64,000 nt of DNA from a bacterium (GTDB lineage: Bacteria > Patescibacteriota > Microgenomatia > UBA1406 > GWC2-37-13): NCBI GenBank assembly GCA_021789995.1, contig JAJYIQ010000001.1:248001-312000 (forward strand). The letters are read 5' to 3'. Position numbers and translations under genes: made by a program. The notes beneath the pieces are model-generated. The model did no database searches. It saw only the letters and a program-made list of their open reading frames with translations, and was not told where the DNA came from. This document shows, one piece after another, positions 58,175-64,000 of the stretch; within the stretch, counting starts at the first letter, position 1, and each line of letters starts with the position of its first letter.

Positions 58175-58561
58175 TTACCAGATATTGAATAATAATTCTC
58201 CGCCTGTTTTTATTTTCCGGGCTTCTTTGTTCGTTAAAATTCCTTTAGAGGTGGAGATAATCGACACGCCGATACCGGAAACGACCGGTTTTAAATGACG
58301 GTAAGACGTGTAATACCGCCGTCCCGGTTTGGAATAGATCGATACATCGCTGATCGCCGGTTCACCGTCTTTATAGAGAAGCGTCACTTCAATGGCTTTA
58401 ATCTTATCGCCGGTGATTTGAAAATCTTTGATATAACCCAGTTTCATCAGTTTACTGACGACTTCTTCACCAAAGCGGGTATAGCTCAAAGTTATTGTTT
58501 CCCTTTTTGCCAAATAACCGTTCTTAATCCTGATTATTAAATCAATTGCGGCATTTCCCAT
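58175..58561 (-). CDS. rpsH: Ribosomal protein uS8
   Basis: The protein is 128 residues from ATG 58561 (MGNAAIDLIIRIKNGYLAK); an earlier in-frame ATG would overlap rpsS. The end 'RYYTSYRHLKPVVSGIGVSI' then 'ISTSKGILTNKEARKIKTGG' is the S8 signature. It binds helix 21 of 16S rRNA and often represses the spc operon. Confidence 0.97.
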   Translation of the reverse strand: MGNAAIDLIIRIKNGYLAKRETITLSYTRFGEEVVSKLMKLGYIKDFQITGDKIKAIEVTLLYKDGEPAISDVSIYSKPGRRYYTSYRHLKPVVSGIGVSIISTSKGILTNKEARKIKTGGELLFNIW

Positions 58562-58568
58562 ATTATTT

Positions 58569-58853
58569 TTACGTGGCCTCAACCACTTTCTTCGTCACCT
58601 TTCCATGACTTCTAAAGGTCCGGGTCGGCGAGAATTCGCCCAAACGATGGCCAACCATCGCTTCAGAAATCAAAACTTCTATAAATTTCCGGCCATTATG
58701 AATGGCAATCCGATGCCCGACAAAATCGGGCGATATCTGTGAATCCCTGGCCCAGGTTTTAAGAGCATCATACTCTTTTGTTTGTTTTTGACGAAGCACT
58801 TTTTTCAAAAGATTTTCGTCAACGTATGGTCCTTTTTTAGCCGATCTTGACAT
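58569..58853 (-). CDS. rpsS: Ribosomal protein uS19, displaced from its usual place
   Basis: The 94-residue protein has '[20 protein letters not shown]', '[20 protein letters not shown]' and '[19 protein letters not shown]', all S19 signatures. In nearly all bacteria rpsS sits between rplB and rplV. Here it lies between rpsN and rpsH, and rplB is followed directly by rplV. The gene appears intact and is the only S19 in the window. Confidence 0.96.
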   Translation of the reverse strand: MSRSAKKGPYVDENLLKKVLRQKQTKEYDALKTWARDSQISPDFVGHRIAIHNGRKFIEVLISEAMVGHRLGEFSPTRTFRSHGKVTKKVVEAT

Positions 58854-58886
58854 ATTATTCGAAAATTAAAAACTGAAAATTAAAAA

Positions 58887-59072
58887 TTACCATGACATCT
58901 TTCTTACTCCCGGTATTTCTCCTTGTAACGCTTTCTCTCTGAAACAAATCCGGCACATGCCGAATCGCCGGATATAACCGCGGGCCCGCCCGCAGAAAGG
59001 ACAACGGTTTCTCATCCGTACTGCGAATTTTTGTTTATGCTTGAATTTTACTTCATCTGATGTTTTTGCCAT
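58887..59072 (-). CDS. rpsN: Ribosomal protein uS14, zinc type
   Basis: The protein is 61 residues from ATG 59072 ([20 protein letters not shown]). It has the zinc-ribbon [20 protein letters not shown] with the two C-x2-C pairs and the end '[17 protein letters not shown]'. The frame continues upstream to 59147, but that part overlaps rplE. The ATG at 59072 lies 1 nt after the rplE stop. Confidence 0.95.
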   Translation of the reverse strand: MAKTSDEVKFKHKQKFAVRMRNRCPFCGRARGYIRRFGMCRICFREKALQGEIPGVRKMSW

Positions 59073-59073
59073 A

Positions 59074-59610
59074 TTATTTTTTAAATGGTACTCCCATAAT
59101 TTCGAACAATTTTCTTCCCCTGTCATGACTTTTGGCATCGGTGACAACGGTCACTTCCAAACCTCTTATTTTATCAATTTTATCGAATTCTATCTCGGGA
59201 AATATGATTTGTTCCGGAAAACCGATGTTCAGATTGCCGTTCTGGTCGACGCTTGTAGGCGGTATGCCCCGGAAATCTTTGAGCCGGGGGATAACCACCT
59301 TGATTAATTTTTCCAAAAAACTGTACATCCTTTCTCCCCGCAGAGTGACTTTGACACCAATCGCCAGACCTTTGCGGATTTTGAAAGCAGATACCGATTT
59401 CCGGGCATTGGTAATGACCGCCTTCTGTCCGGTAATCGTCGATAATTGTTCCTGGATTTTTTCCAGCACTCCCTTGCTGCTGACGGCTTCGCCGGCGCCA
59501 ACGTTAACGACGATTTTGAGCGGGCGCGGCACTTCCATCGGATTTTTAAGTGTCAGGGTCTCAATCATTTTTTTCCGAACATCCTGATTGTAATAATCTT
59601 TAAAAGTCAT
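59074..59610 (-). CDS. rplE: Ribosomal protein uL5
   Basis: The protein is 178 residues from ATG 59610 ([11 protein letters not shown]). This start is chosen for its 4-nt overlap with the rplX stop; two earlier ATGs at 59634 and 59625 are possible. The L5 phrases '[20 protein letters not shown]', '[20 protein letters not shown]' and '[20 protein letters not shown]' are clear. It binds 5S rRNA and touches P-site tRNA. Confidence 0.96.
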   Translation of the reverse strand: MTFKDYYNQDVRKKMIETLTLKNPMEVPRPLKIVVNVGAGEAVSSKGVLEKIQEQLSTITGQKAVITNARKSVSAFKIRKGLAIGVKVTLRGERMYSFLEKLIKVVIPRLKDFRGIPPTSVDQNGNLNIGFPEQIIFPEIEFDKIDKIRGLEVTVVTDAKSHDRGRKLFEIMGVPFKK

Positions 59611-59912
59611 ATTCGGCTGTGGCATTTTTGGCAAATTCTAAATTTCTTGGTTTTCTCGACCACATAACCCACTCTCGTCGTTTTACCGCATTTGGGACAA
59701 ACCAGCATGACTTTAGCAATATCAAGCGGCCGGGGGACTTCCACCACACCACCTTGCGGCATTTTTTCATTTTTCTTGATATGTTTTTTGTAAATGTTGA
59801 TTTTCGGTAAAAGTATCTGGTGGCTTTTTTCGTATACCCGATCCACTACCGCTTCCCGACCCTTATCCTTGCCGGTTGTGACTTTTACTTTATCGCCTTT
59901 TTTTATTTTCAT
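59607..59912 (-). CDS. rplX: Ribosomal protein uL24
   Basis: The 101-residue protein begins with the KOW motif 'IKKGDKVKVTTGKDKGREAV' and has 'KINIYKKHIKKNEKMPQGGV' and the zinc-ribbon-like 'LVCPKCGKTTRVGY' near 'CQKCH'. The four cysteines (two C-x2-C) are of the zinc-containing L24 type. It starts large-subunit assembly. Confidence 0.95.
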   Translation of the reverse strand: MKIKKGDKVKVTTGKDKGREAVVDRVYEKSHQILLPKINIYKKHIKKNEKMPQGGVVEVPRPLDIAKVMLVCPKCGKTTRVGYVVEKTKKFRICQKCHSRI

Positions 59913-59930
59913 AAAAATACTGTAATTTAT

Positions 59931-60305
59931 TTAATAAATTTCTTCCGCTAAACTCGCTATTTTTGCAAAACCATTATCTTTTACTTCTTTGGCGATCGGG
60001 CCAAATATACGCGTTCCCTTGGGATCTTTCGTGTCTTTTCCGGATAAAATCACGCACGCGTTGTCATCAAAGCGGATATAGCTGCCATCCACCCGCTTTT
60101 TTTCTTTTCGGGTACGGACGATGACTGCCGGTAATACTTCCCCTTCTTTGACTTGCGCATACGGATCGGCCTCGGCCACGACGACATTAATGACCTCACC
60201 GGTATAGGCAAAACGCCGGTTGCCTTTTTTGGGCATACCGATCATGTATGCCGTTTTGGCGCCGGTATTATCTGCGACTGTTAATACTGTTCGTAACTGC
60301 AACAT
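59931..60305 (-). CDS. rplN: Ribosomal protein uL14
   Basis: The protein is 124 residues from ATG 60305 (MLQLRTVLTVADNTGAKTAY). The L14 phrases 'GEVINVVVAEADPYAQVKEG', 'AVIVRTRKEKKRVDGSYIRF' and 'DDNACVILSGKDTKDPKGTR' are present. It lies at the subunit interface with L19. Confidence 0.97.
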   Translation of the reverse strand: MLQLRTVLTVADNTGAKTAYMIGMPKKGNRRFAYTGEVINVVVAEADPYAQVKEGEVLPAVIVRTRKEKKRVDGSYIRFDDNACVILSGKDTKDPKGTRIFGPIAKEVKDNGFAKIASLAEEIY

Positions 60306-60325
60306 AATAATTTCAAATTTCAAAA

Positions 60326-60574
60326 CTACTTTGATTTTTTACTTTTGCCTTTTTCCAAGACAATAAAATGCACTTCTTTCGATATCGGTCTGGTTTCTTC
60401 GATGGAAACTATGTCACCGACATTCAACTTTTGATTTTCATTATGCGCCTTGTACTTTTTATGTCTTGTAATAACTTTCCGGTATGCCGGATGCCGGAAC
60501 TTTCGCTCGATTTCGACGACGACCGTTTTTTGCATTTTGGCGGAAACAACCTTTCCCTCAAGCGTTTTTTTCAT
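60326..60574 (-). CDS. rpsQ: Ribosomal protein uS17
   Basis: The 82-residue OB-fold protein has 'KTLEGKVVSAKMQKTVVVEI', 'HPAYRKVITRHKKYKAHNEN' and 'VGDIVSIEETRPISKEVHFI'. The family motif GDxVxIxExRPISKxK is intact. It overlaps rpmC by 17 nt. Confidence 0.97.
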   Translation of the reverse strand: MKKTLEGKVVSAKMQKTVVVEIERKFRHPAYRKVITRHKKYKAHNENQKLNVGDIVSIEETRPISKEVHFIVLEKGKSKKSK

Positions 60575-60767
60575 ATTCTTTTTTGACAGTCAAAATAGTT
60601 AACAATGCAGCCAGCTGTTTCTTTTTTTTCTTCACCACATTGGTGTCTTTTGGCAAATTGGCTTTAAAATTAAGTTCCATTTTGGCCAGTTCATCCCGCA
60701 GGACCTGTTCCTGCTTGGCCAACTCGGCAACTGTCTTATTTTGCAATTCCTTGACTGTTTTTTTCAT
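60558..60767 (-). CDS. rpmC: Ribosomal protein uL29
   Basis: The 69-residue protein is two helices: 'MKKTVKELQNKTVAELAKQE' and the family-specific 'FKANLPKDTNVVKKKKKQLAALLTILTVK'. It borders the exit tunnel and is a docking site for SRP and trigger factor. The start overlaps the rplP stop by 4 nt. Confidence 0.93.
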   Translation of the reverse strand: MKKTVKELQNKTVAELAKQEQVLRDELAKMELNFKANLPKDTNVVKKKKKQLAALLTILTVKKEYEKNA

Positions 60768-61168
60768 CGAGCAACGACTTTGGACTTAACTGACAACTTT
60801 GATGCGACACCTTTTAATACCGACTGGCTTTCTTCGGCACTTAATCCGTCAATTTCAAAAAGCATTTTTCCCGGAGTAACGGAAGCAACAAAATAAGCGA
60901 CATCGCCTTTGCCCGAACCCATCGTTACTTCCGGCGGTTTTTTGGTAAACGGTTTATCGGGAAAAATTCTGATCCAAAATTTTCCGGTTTTTTTAGTCGC
61001 CCGGGCCAAAACGACGCGGGCTGCTTCGATTTCCCGGTCCTTGATCCATCCGGTAGAAACGGTTTTCAGGCCGAAATTACCAAAATTGAACCGTTCGCCT
61101 TTGACAGCTAACCGACGCCAAATTCCCCGAAATTGTTTGCGATATTTTTGTCTTTTTGGCGCTAACAT
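60764..61168 (-). CDS. rplP: Ribosomal protein uL16
   Basis: The protein is 134 residues from ATG 61168 (MLAPKRQKYRKQFRG); the 7 codons further upstream would overlap rpsC. 'FGLKTVSTGWIKDREIEAAR', 'GKFWIRIFPDKPFTKKPPEV' and 'MGSGKGDVAYFVASVTPGKM' are L16 phrases. It supports tRNA binding in the A site. Confidence 0.97.
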   Translation of the reverse strand: MLAPKRQKYRKQFRGIWRRLAVKGERFNFGNFGLKTVSTGWIKDREIEAARVVLARATKKTGKFWIRIFPDKPFTKKPPEVTMGSGKGDVAYFVASVTPGKMLFEIDGLSAEESQSVLKGVASKLSVKSKVVAR

Positions 61169-61173
61169 AATAT

Positions 61174-61812
61174 TTAACGGCAAATCCAAACTTTTACACC
61201 TATATATCCTGATCTCGTCAGGGCCGCATACCTCGCGAAATCAACATCTTCGCGGATAGTCGACGTCGGTATCGTACCTTGGAAATATTTTTCCCGGCGG
61301 GAAATTTCCGCACCGTTAATCCGGCCGCCCAACTGGATTTTTATCCCTTTGGCGCCGGCCTCGATCGCCCGGTTCATCGTATTATGGACGACGGAACGGT
61401 GAGGGAATCCTTTTATTAACTTTTCGGCAATCGACTGGGCGACATAATAAGCGTTGACATACGGTTTTTTTACCGGTTCGATCTTCAAATCCATTTTCGA
61501 TTCCTTTGCTTTTCGGCCAATCTGAATATATTTACTGACGTATTTTTTGATATCTTCCAGGCCTTTTCCACCCCGACCGATAATCATTCCCGGCTTGACC
61601 GAGTAGATAATTAATGTCGCTTTATTAATCGCCCGTTCGATATCAATCTGGGTAACGGAAGCAAAAGACAATTTCTTCATCAGTTCCTTTCTGATTTTGA
61701 TATCCGCTTCCAATGCCAACCGGTAAACTTTTTTATTGGAAAAAAACCACCGGGAATTCCAGTTATAAATTATGCCCAGCCGTAATCCTTTTGGATGAAC
61801 TTTTTGACCCAT
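61174..61812 (-). CDS. rpsC: Ribosomal protein uS3
   Basis: The 212-residue protein has 'MGQKVHPKGLRLGIIYNWNS', the KH domain 'KPGMIIGRGGKGLEDIKKYV' and the C-domain 'HRSVVHNTMNRAIEAGAKGI' and 'LGGRINGAEISRREKYFQGT'. It lines the mRNA entry channel and shows helicase activity in other bacteria. The C-terminal tail after 'IGVKVWICR' is short. Confidence 0.97.
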   Translation of the reverse strand: MGQKVHPKGLRLGIIYNWNSRWFFSNKKVYRLALEADIKIRKELMKKLSFASVTQIDIERAINKATLIIYSVKPGMIIGRGGKGLEDIKKYVSKYIQIGRKAKESKMDLKIEPVKKPYVNAYYVAQSIAEKLIKGFPHRSVVHNTMNRAIEAGAKGIKIQLGGRINGAEISRREKYFQGTIPTSTIREDVDFARYAALTRSGYIGVKVWICR

Positions 61813-61813
61813 A

Positions 61814-62269
61814 TTATTTTTTAACTTTAGGTTTTGAACTTCGTCCGCCAGCTGGCGGATTAATCTTTGAACTTTGAACTTCAGACTTAGCGGCCGCTTC
61901 TATTTTTTTGACTTCTGTTTCCGGTTCCGGCTTATGTTCGACCGCTTTCAGGATAATTTTGATATGCGACAATCTTCTTTTGATTGGCTTCGCCGTTCCC
62001 CGACCGCCGGCTTTGTACCGTTTTAATTTTTGGCCTTCTTCAACGGTCAAAAGCTTGAATTGTAGCAAATCAGGGTCGACTTTTAAAGCGTTTTTAGCAT
62101 TATTGAGCGCCGATTTAATTGCCTTGTAAAAGATATTAGCCGGTTTCTTATTAACATAAAATAAATATTCAGCCGACTGGGCCGGAGACATAACCTTAAT
62201 CGCCGGCAGGAAAAACCGGAGTTTTTTCGGCGATATCCGCAAATTTTTCAGATAAGTGGTCGATTCCAT
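61814..62269 (-). CDS. rplV: Ribosomal protein uL22 with repeat-encoded C-terminal tail
   Basis: The 151-residue protein has the L22 fold with 'LKNLRISPKKLRFFLPAIKV' and the tunnel loop around 'EGQKLKRYKAGGRGTAKPIK', then 'RRLSHIKIIL'. The core ends near residue 113. The last 38 residues are a charged extension ending 'SKINPPAGGRSSKPKVKK'. The DNA for the tail is made of direct AGTTCAAAG words and the palindrome CCGCCAGCTGGCGG. rplB lies 2 nt upstream, with rpsS skipped. Confidence 0.96.
   Translation of the reverse strand: MESTTYLKNLRISPKKLRFFLPAIKVMSPAQSAEYLFYVNKKPANIFYKAIKSALNNAKNALKVDPDLLQFKLLTVEEGQKLKRYKAGGRGTAKPIKRRLSHIKIILKAVEHKPEPETEVKKIEAAAKSEVQSSKINPPAGGRSSKPKVKK
61845..61858. repeat. 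14-bp perfect palindrome within the rplV tail
   Basis: CCGCCAGCTGGCGG with flanking GTTCAAAG and GAAGTTC arms. It looks like an intergenic filler repeat that has become coding (PPAGG). Confidence 0.7.
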
Positions 62270-62271
62270 GG

Positions 62272-63039
62272 TTATTTTCTTTTTTGAACAATTAACGAAT
62301 TACTCCATTTATTTTTAGTTCTTGTTTTCTTGCCGCGGGCCGGCTTTCCCCACGGGGTTTTCGGATGCATACCTTCACCGCTTCGGCCTTCTCCACCACC
62401 ATGCGGATGACTACGCGGGTTTTGAGCGGTACCACGGACTGTCGGCCTAATCCCCATTAGTATCTTCCGGCCGGCCGAGCCGATAATCTCGTCTTTGTGA
62501 TCGATATTACCCACCTGGCCGATTGTTGCGAAGCTATCGGCCAAAAATTTGCGGACTTCACCTGACGGCATCTTCAAATGAACATATTTGTCTTCCTTAG
62601 CCACGACCACCGCTGAGGTTCCAGCACCGCGCATCATTTGTCCACCGCGGCCGGGATATAATTCGATATTATGAACGTTTATTCCTAGTGGAATATTTTT
62701 TAAAGGCAGGGCATTACCGATTTTGATTTCCGCCTTTTCTCCCGCCGTGACTTTGTCACCGACGGCCAAATCTTTCGGATGAAGAATATAGCGTAATTCT
62801 CCGTCTTGGTATTTGATTAAGGCAATATGGGCATTGCGGTTCGGGTCTTTTTCGATCCGTAATACTTGACCTTCGACATTTCTTTTATCGCGCCGGAAAT
62901 CAACCATCCGGTAATATCTTTTTTGCCGGCCACCCTGGTGGCGGACAGAAATGCTGCCGGATGAATCCCGGCCCGAATTTTTTTTCAGGATACTGATCAG
63001 GCTTTTTTCCGGTTGAGCGTCTTTAGCAATTTGTATCAT
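62272..63039 (-). CDS. rplB: Ribosomal protein uL2
   Basis: The 255-residue protein has '[20 protein letters not shown]', '[20 protein letters not shown]', '[20 protein letters not shown]' and the peptidyl-transferase-near '[20 protein letters not shown]'. The last motif normally reads [18 protein letters not shown]; here it is SHPHGGG, with Ser for Asp. The N-terminus is about 20 residues shorter than in E. coli. Confidence 0.97.
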   Translation of the reverse strand: MIQIAKDAQPEKSLISILKKNSGRDSSGSISVRHQGGRQKRYYRMVDFRRDKRNVEGQVLRIEKDPNRNAHIALIKYQDGELRYILHPKDLAVGDKVTAGEKAEIKIGNALPLKNIPLGINVHNIELYPGRGGQMMRGAGTSAVVVAKEDKYVHLKMPSGEVRKFLADSFATIGQVGNIDHKDEIIGSAGRKILMGIRPTVRGTAQNPRSHPHGGGEGRSGEGMHPKTPWGKPARGKKTRTKNKWSNSLIVQKRK

Positions 63040-63040
63040 A

Positions 63041-63328
63041 TTATGTTTGCGGGAATAGGTCGATTTTTCCCTCAGTAACGGTTATAAAAGCGATTTTCCG
63101 GTCCGGATTTCTTTTAACGACCATCCGACGGCCCACCCGCCGCTCTTTTCCTTTTTTGATTACTGTCCGGACGGCGCTTGTTTTTACTTTATATAATTTT
63201 TCCAGTGCCTTCCGGACCTGAGACTTGGATGCCGCCTTATGAACCTCGAAAGTATAGACATGGCCTTTGGTGAGGTTGGTTGCTTTTTCGGTCATTACCG
63301 GCTTAACTAAAATCTGATTAATTTTCAT
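63041..63328 (-). CDS. rplW: Ribosomal protein uL23
   Basis: The 95-residue protein has '[20 protein letters not shown]', '[20 protein letters not shown]' and '[20 protein letters not shown]'. It is the main exit-tunnel docking site for SRP and trigger factor. The start overlaps the rplD 3' end by 11 nt. Confidence 0.96.
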   Translation of the reverse strand: MKINQILVKPVMTEKATNLTKGHVYTFEVHKAASKSQVRKALEKLYKVKTSAVRTVIKKGKERRVGRRMVVKRNPDRKIAFITVTEGKIDLFPQT

Positions 63329-63989
63329 GCATTAAAAAATGTTTTTCCAGAACTGTTAACGCTGTATCCAGCATAATGATTTTATTCGTCCGGATGGTAT
63401 CATAAGCGTTAATCGATACCGCATCAGTTAACTGAATATTGGAAATATTGCGGGCCGCCAAAAGCAGGCTGTTTTTTTCCATCTTTGGCATAACCAACAA
63501 TATTCTGGTTCCTTCAAGTTTAAGGTTCTTAAGAAAACTTGTCATGTTTTTAGTCTTGATGCCTGTTCTGGACTCGGCCAAACCAATGATATCTTTTCTT
63601 TTCATCGTCAGGGCGGAAAAAAGCGCTTTTTGTTTTTGTTTTTTATTCATTTTTAATGAATGATCGGTCGGTTTCGGTCCGCCGACGACGCCGCCGCCGA
63701 CAAAAATCGGCGCTTTACTGCTGCCGTGGCGGGCGCGGCCAGTGCCTTTCTGACGATAAATCTTTTTGGTTGAACCGCTGACTTCACCTCTTGTTTTAGC
63801 GGAGGCCGTTCCCTGCCTTTGATTGGCCAAATAAACTCTGACATATTGCGCAAGCAATTTCGGGCTGGCTTTAACATTGAAAATTTCTTTCGGCAAATTA
63901 AGCGCTTCTTTTTCTTTTCCGCTGATGTCATAAAGCGGCATGTTCAAGCCGGTAACTGTTTTTTTAACCGTCGTTTTTTTAACTGGCAT
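63318..63989 (-). CDS. rplD: Ribosomal protein uL4
   Basis: The 223-residue protein has 'LAQYVRVYLANQRQGTASAK', the tunnel-loop phrase 'TRGEVSGSTKKIYRQKGTGR' and 'ARHGSSKAPIFVGGGVVGGP'. The extended loop reaches the tunnel constriction with L22. Normal length. It is preceded in the operon by the end of rplC. Confidence 0.97.
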   Translation of the reverse strand: MPVKKTTVKKTVTGLNMPLYDISGKEKEALNLPKEIFNVKASPKLLAQYVRVYLANQRQGTASAKTRGEVSGSTKKIYRQKGTGRARHGSSKAPIFVGGGVVGGPKPTDHSLKMNKKQKQKALFSALTMKRKDIIGLAESRTGIKTKNMTSFLKNLKLEGTRILLVMPKMEKNSLLLAARNISNIQLTDAVSINAYDTIRTNKIIMLDTALTVLEKHFLMHEN

Positions 63990-63991
63990 AA

Positions 63992-64000
63992 TTATTTGGC
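63992..64000 (-). CDS. rplC: Last codons of rplC (uL3), cut by the window edge
   Basis: Upstream of rplD on the minus strand the last readable codons are GCC AAA TAA (Ala-Lys-stop), 2 nt before the rplD ATG. In this operon the gene before rplD is rplC, so this is assumed to be its end. The sequence is too short for proof. Confidence 0.4.
   Translation of the reverse strand, partial: AK

Noticed and set aside
1-64000. Alternative genetic code (UGA as glycine, as in some CPR)
   Set aside because: Several conserved genes end in UGA at the expected family length (nnrD, rplX), and no in-frame UGA interrupts conserved domains.

Overview
The window is a 64 kb piece of a compact, moderately AT-rich bacterial chromosome. 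It most probably comes from the Candidate Phyla Radiation (Patescibacteria), and Microgenomates-like is the best guess. The reasons are: the spc operon has no rpmD (uL30) between rpsE and rplO; many proteins are shorter than their family norm (AlaRS, RecO, UvrD, L15, TpiA); lysyl-tRNA synthetase is class I; there are DUF4012 and DUF5661 proteins; and many single-pass membrane proteins carry Thr/Pro-rich linkers. UGA is used as a stop (for example nnrD and rplX), so the code is the standard bacterial one. The phylum is an inference; a 16S or concatenated ribosomal-protein tree would settle it.

Layout. 1-5.6 kb: 3' part of glmS, convergent secA, and two small envelope proteins. 5.6-12.7 kb: nnrD, alaS, a hexokinase-like protein, a tRNA-binding OB protein, a membrane-anchored thioredoxin-fold protein, a small secreted protein with its own leader and terminators, tRNA-Glu, greA and a protein with an ACT-like C-terminus. 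12.8-20 kb: an overlapping GNAT / M20 peptidase / class I LysRS operon in which LysRS is fused to a B3/4 editing domain and contains a 40-bp perfect palindrome; an orphan gene; rdgB; and serS preceded by a REP-type palindromic pair. 20-26.5 kb: a tightly packed operon of an anchored solute-binding protein, an actin-like/transmembrane protein, a sortase and a class A PBP. 26.5-32 kb: vanW, an acyltransferase, a uvrD helicase, tpiA and an LCP ligase. 32-36 kb: an LPETG surface protein, FN3-like and small membrane proteins, pilO, pilN and rpsT. 36-48.8 kb: glyS, recO, DUF4012, polysaccharide initiation and glycosyltransferase genes, typA, and a cyclophilin. 48.9-64 kb: one continuous minus-strand ribosomal superoperon (S10-spc-alpha-rplM/rpsI) including secY, a fused adenylate kinase, map, infA and rpoA.

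How the genes work together. Two themes dominate. One is translation and protein export: ribosomal proteins, six tRNA-related proteins, SecA/SecY, Map, GreA and RpoA. The other is cell-surface construction: GlmS, PBP, LCP, VanW, sortase with one LPETG substrate, undecaprenyl-phosphate sugar transferase, mannose-1-P guanylyltransferase, glycosyltransferases and PilN/PilO. No CRISPR array, transposase, integrase, rRNA or prophage was seen. Several monocistronic or first-in-operon genes have a -10 box only 5-12 nt before their ATG, which suggests very short or leaderless mRNAs. The only stretch over 300 bases without a protein gene (11125-11593) holds tRNA-Glu, a promoter/leader/terminator unit and an inverted repeat.
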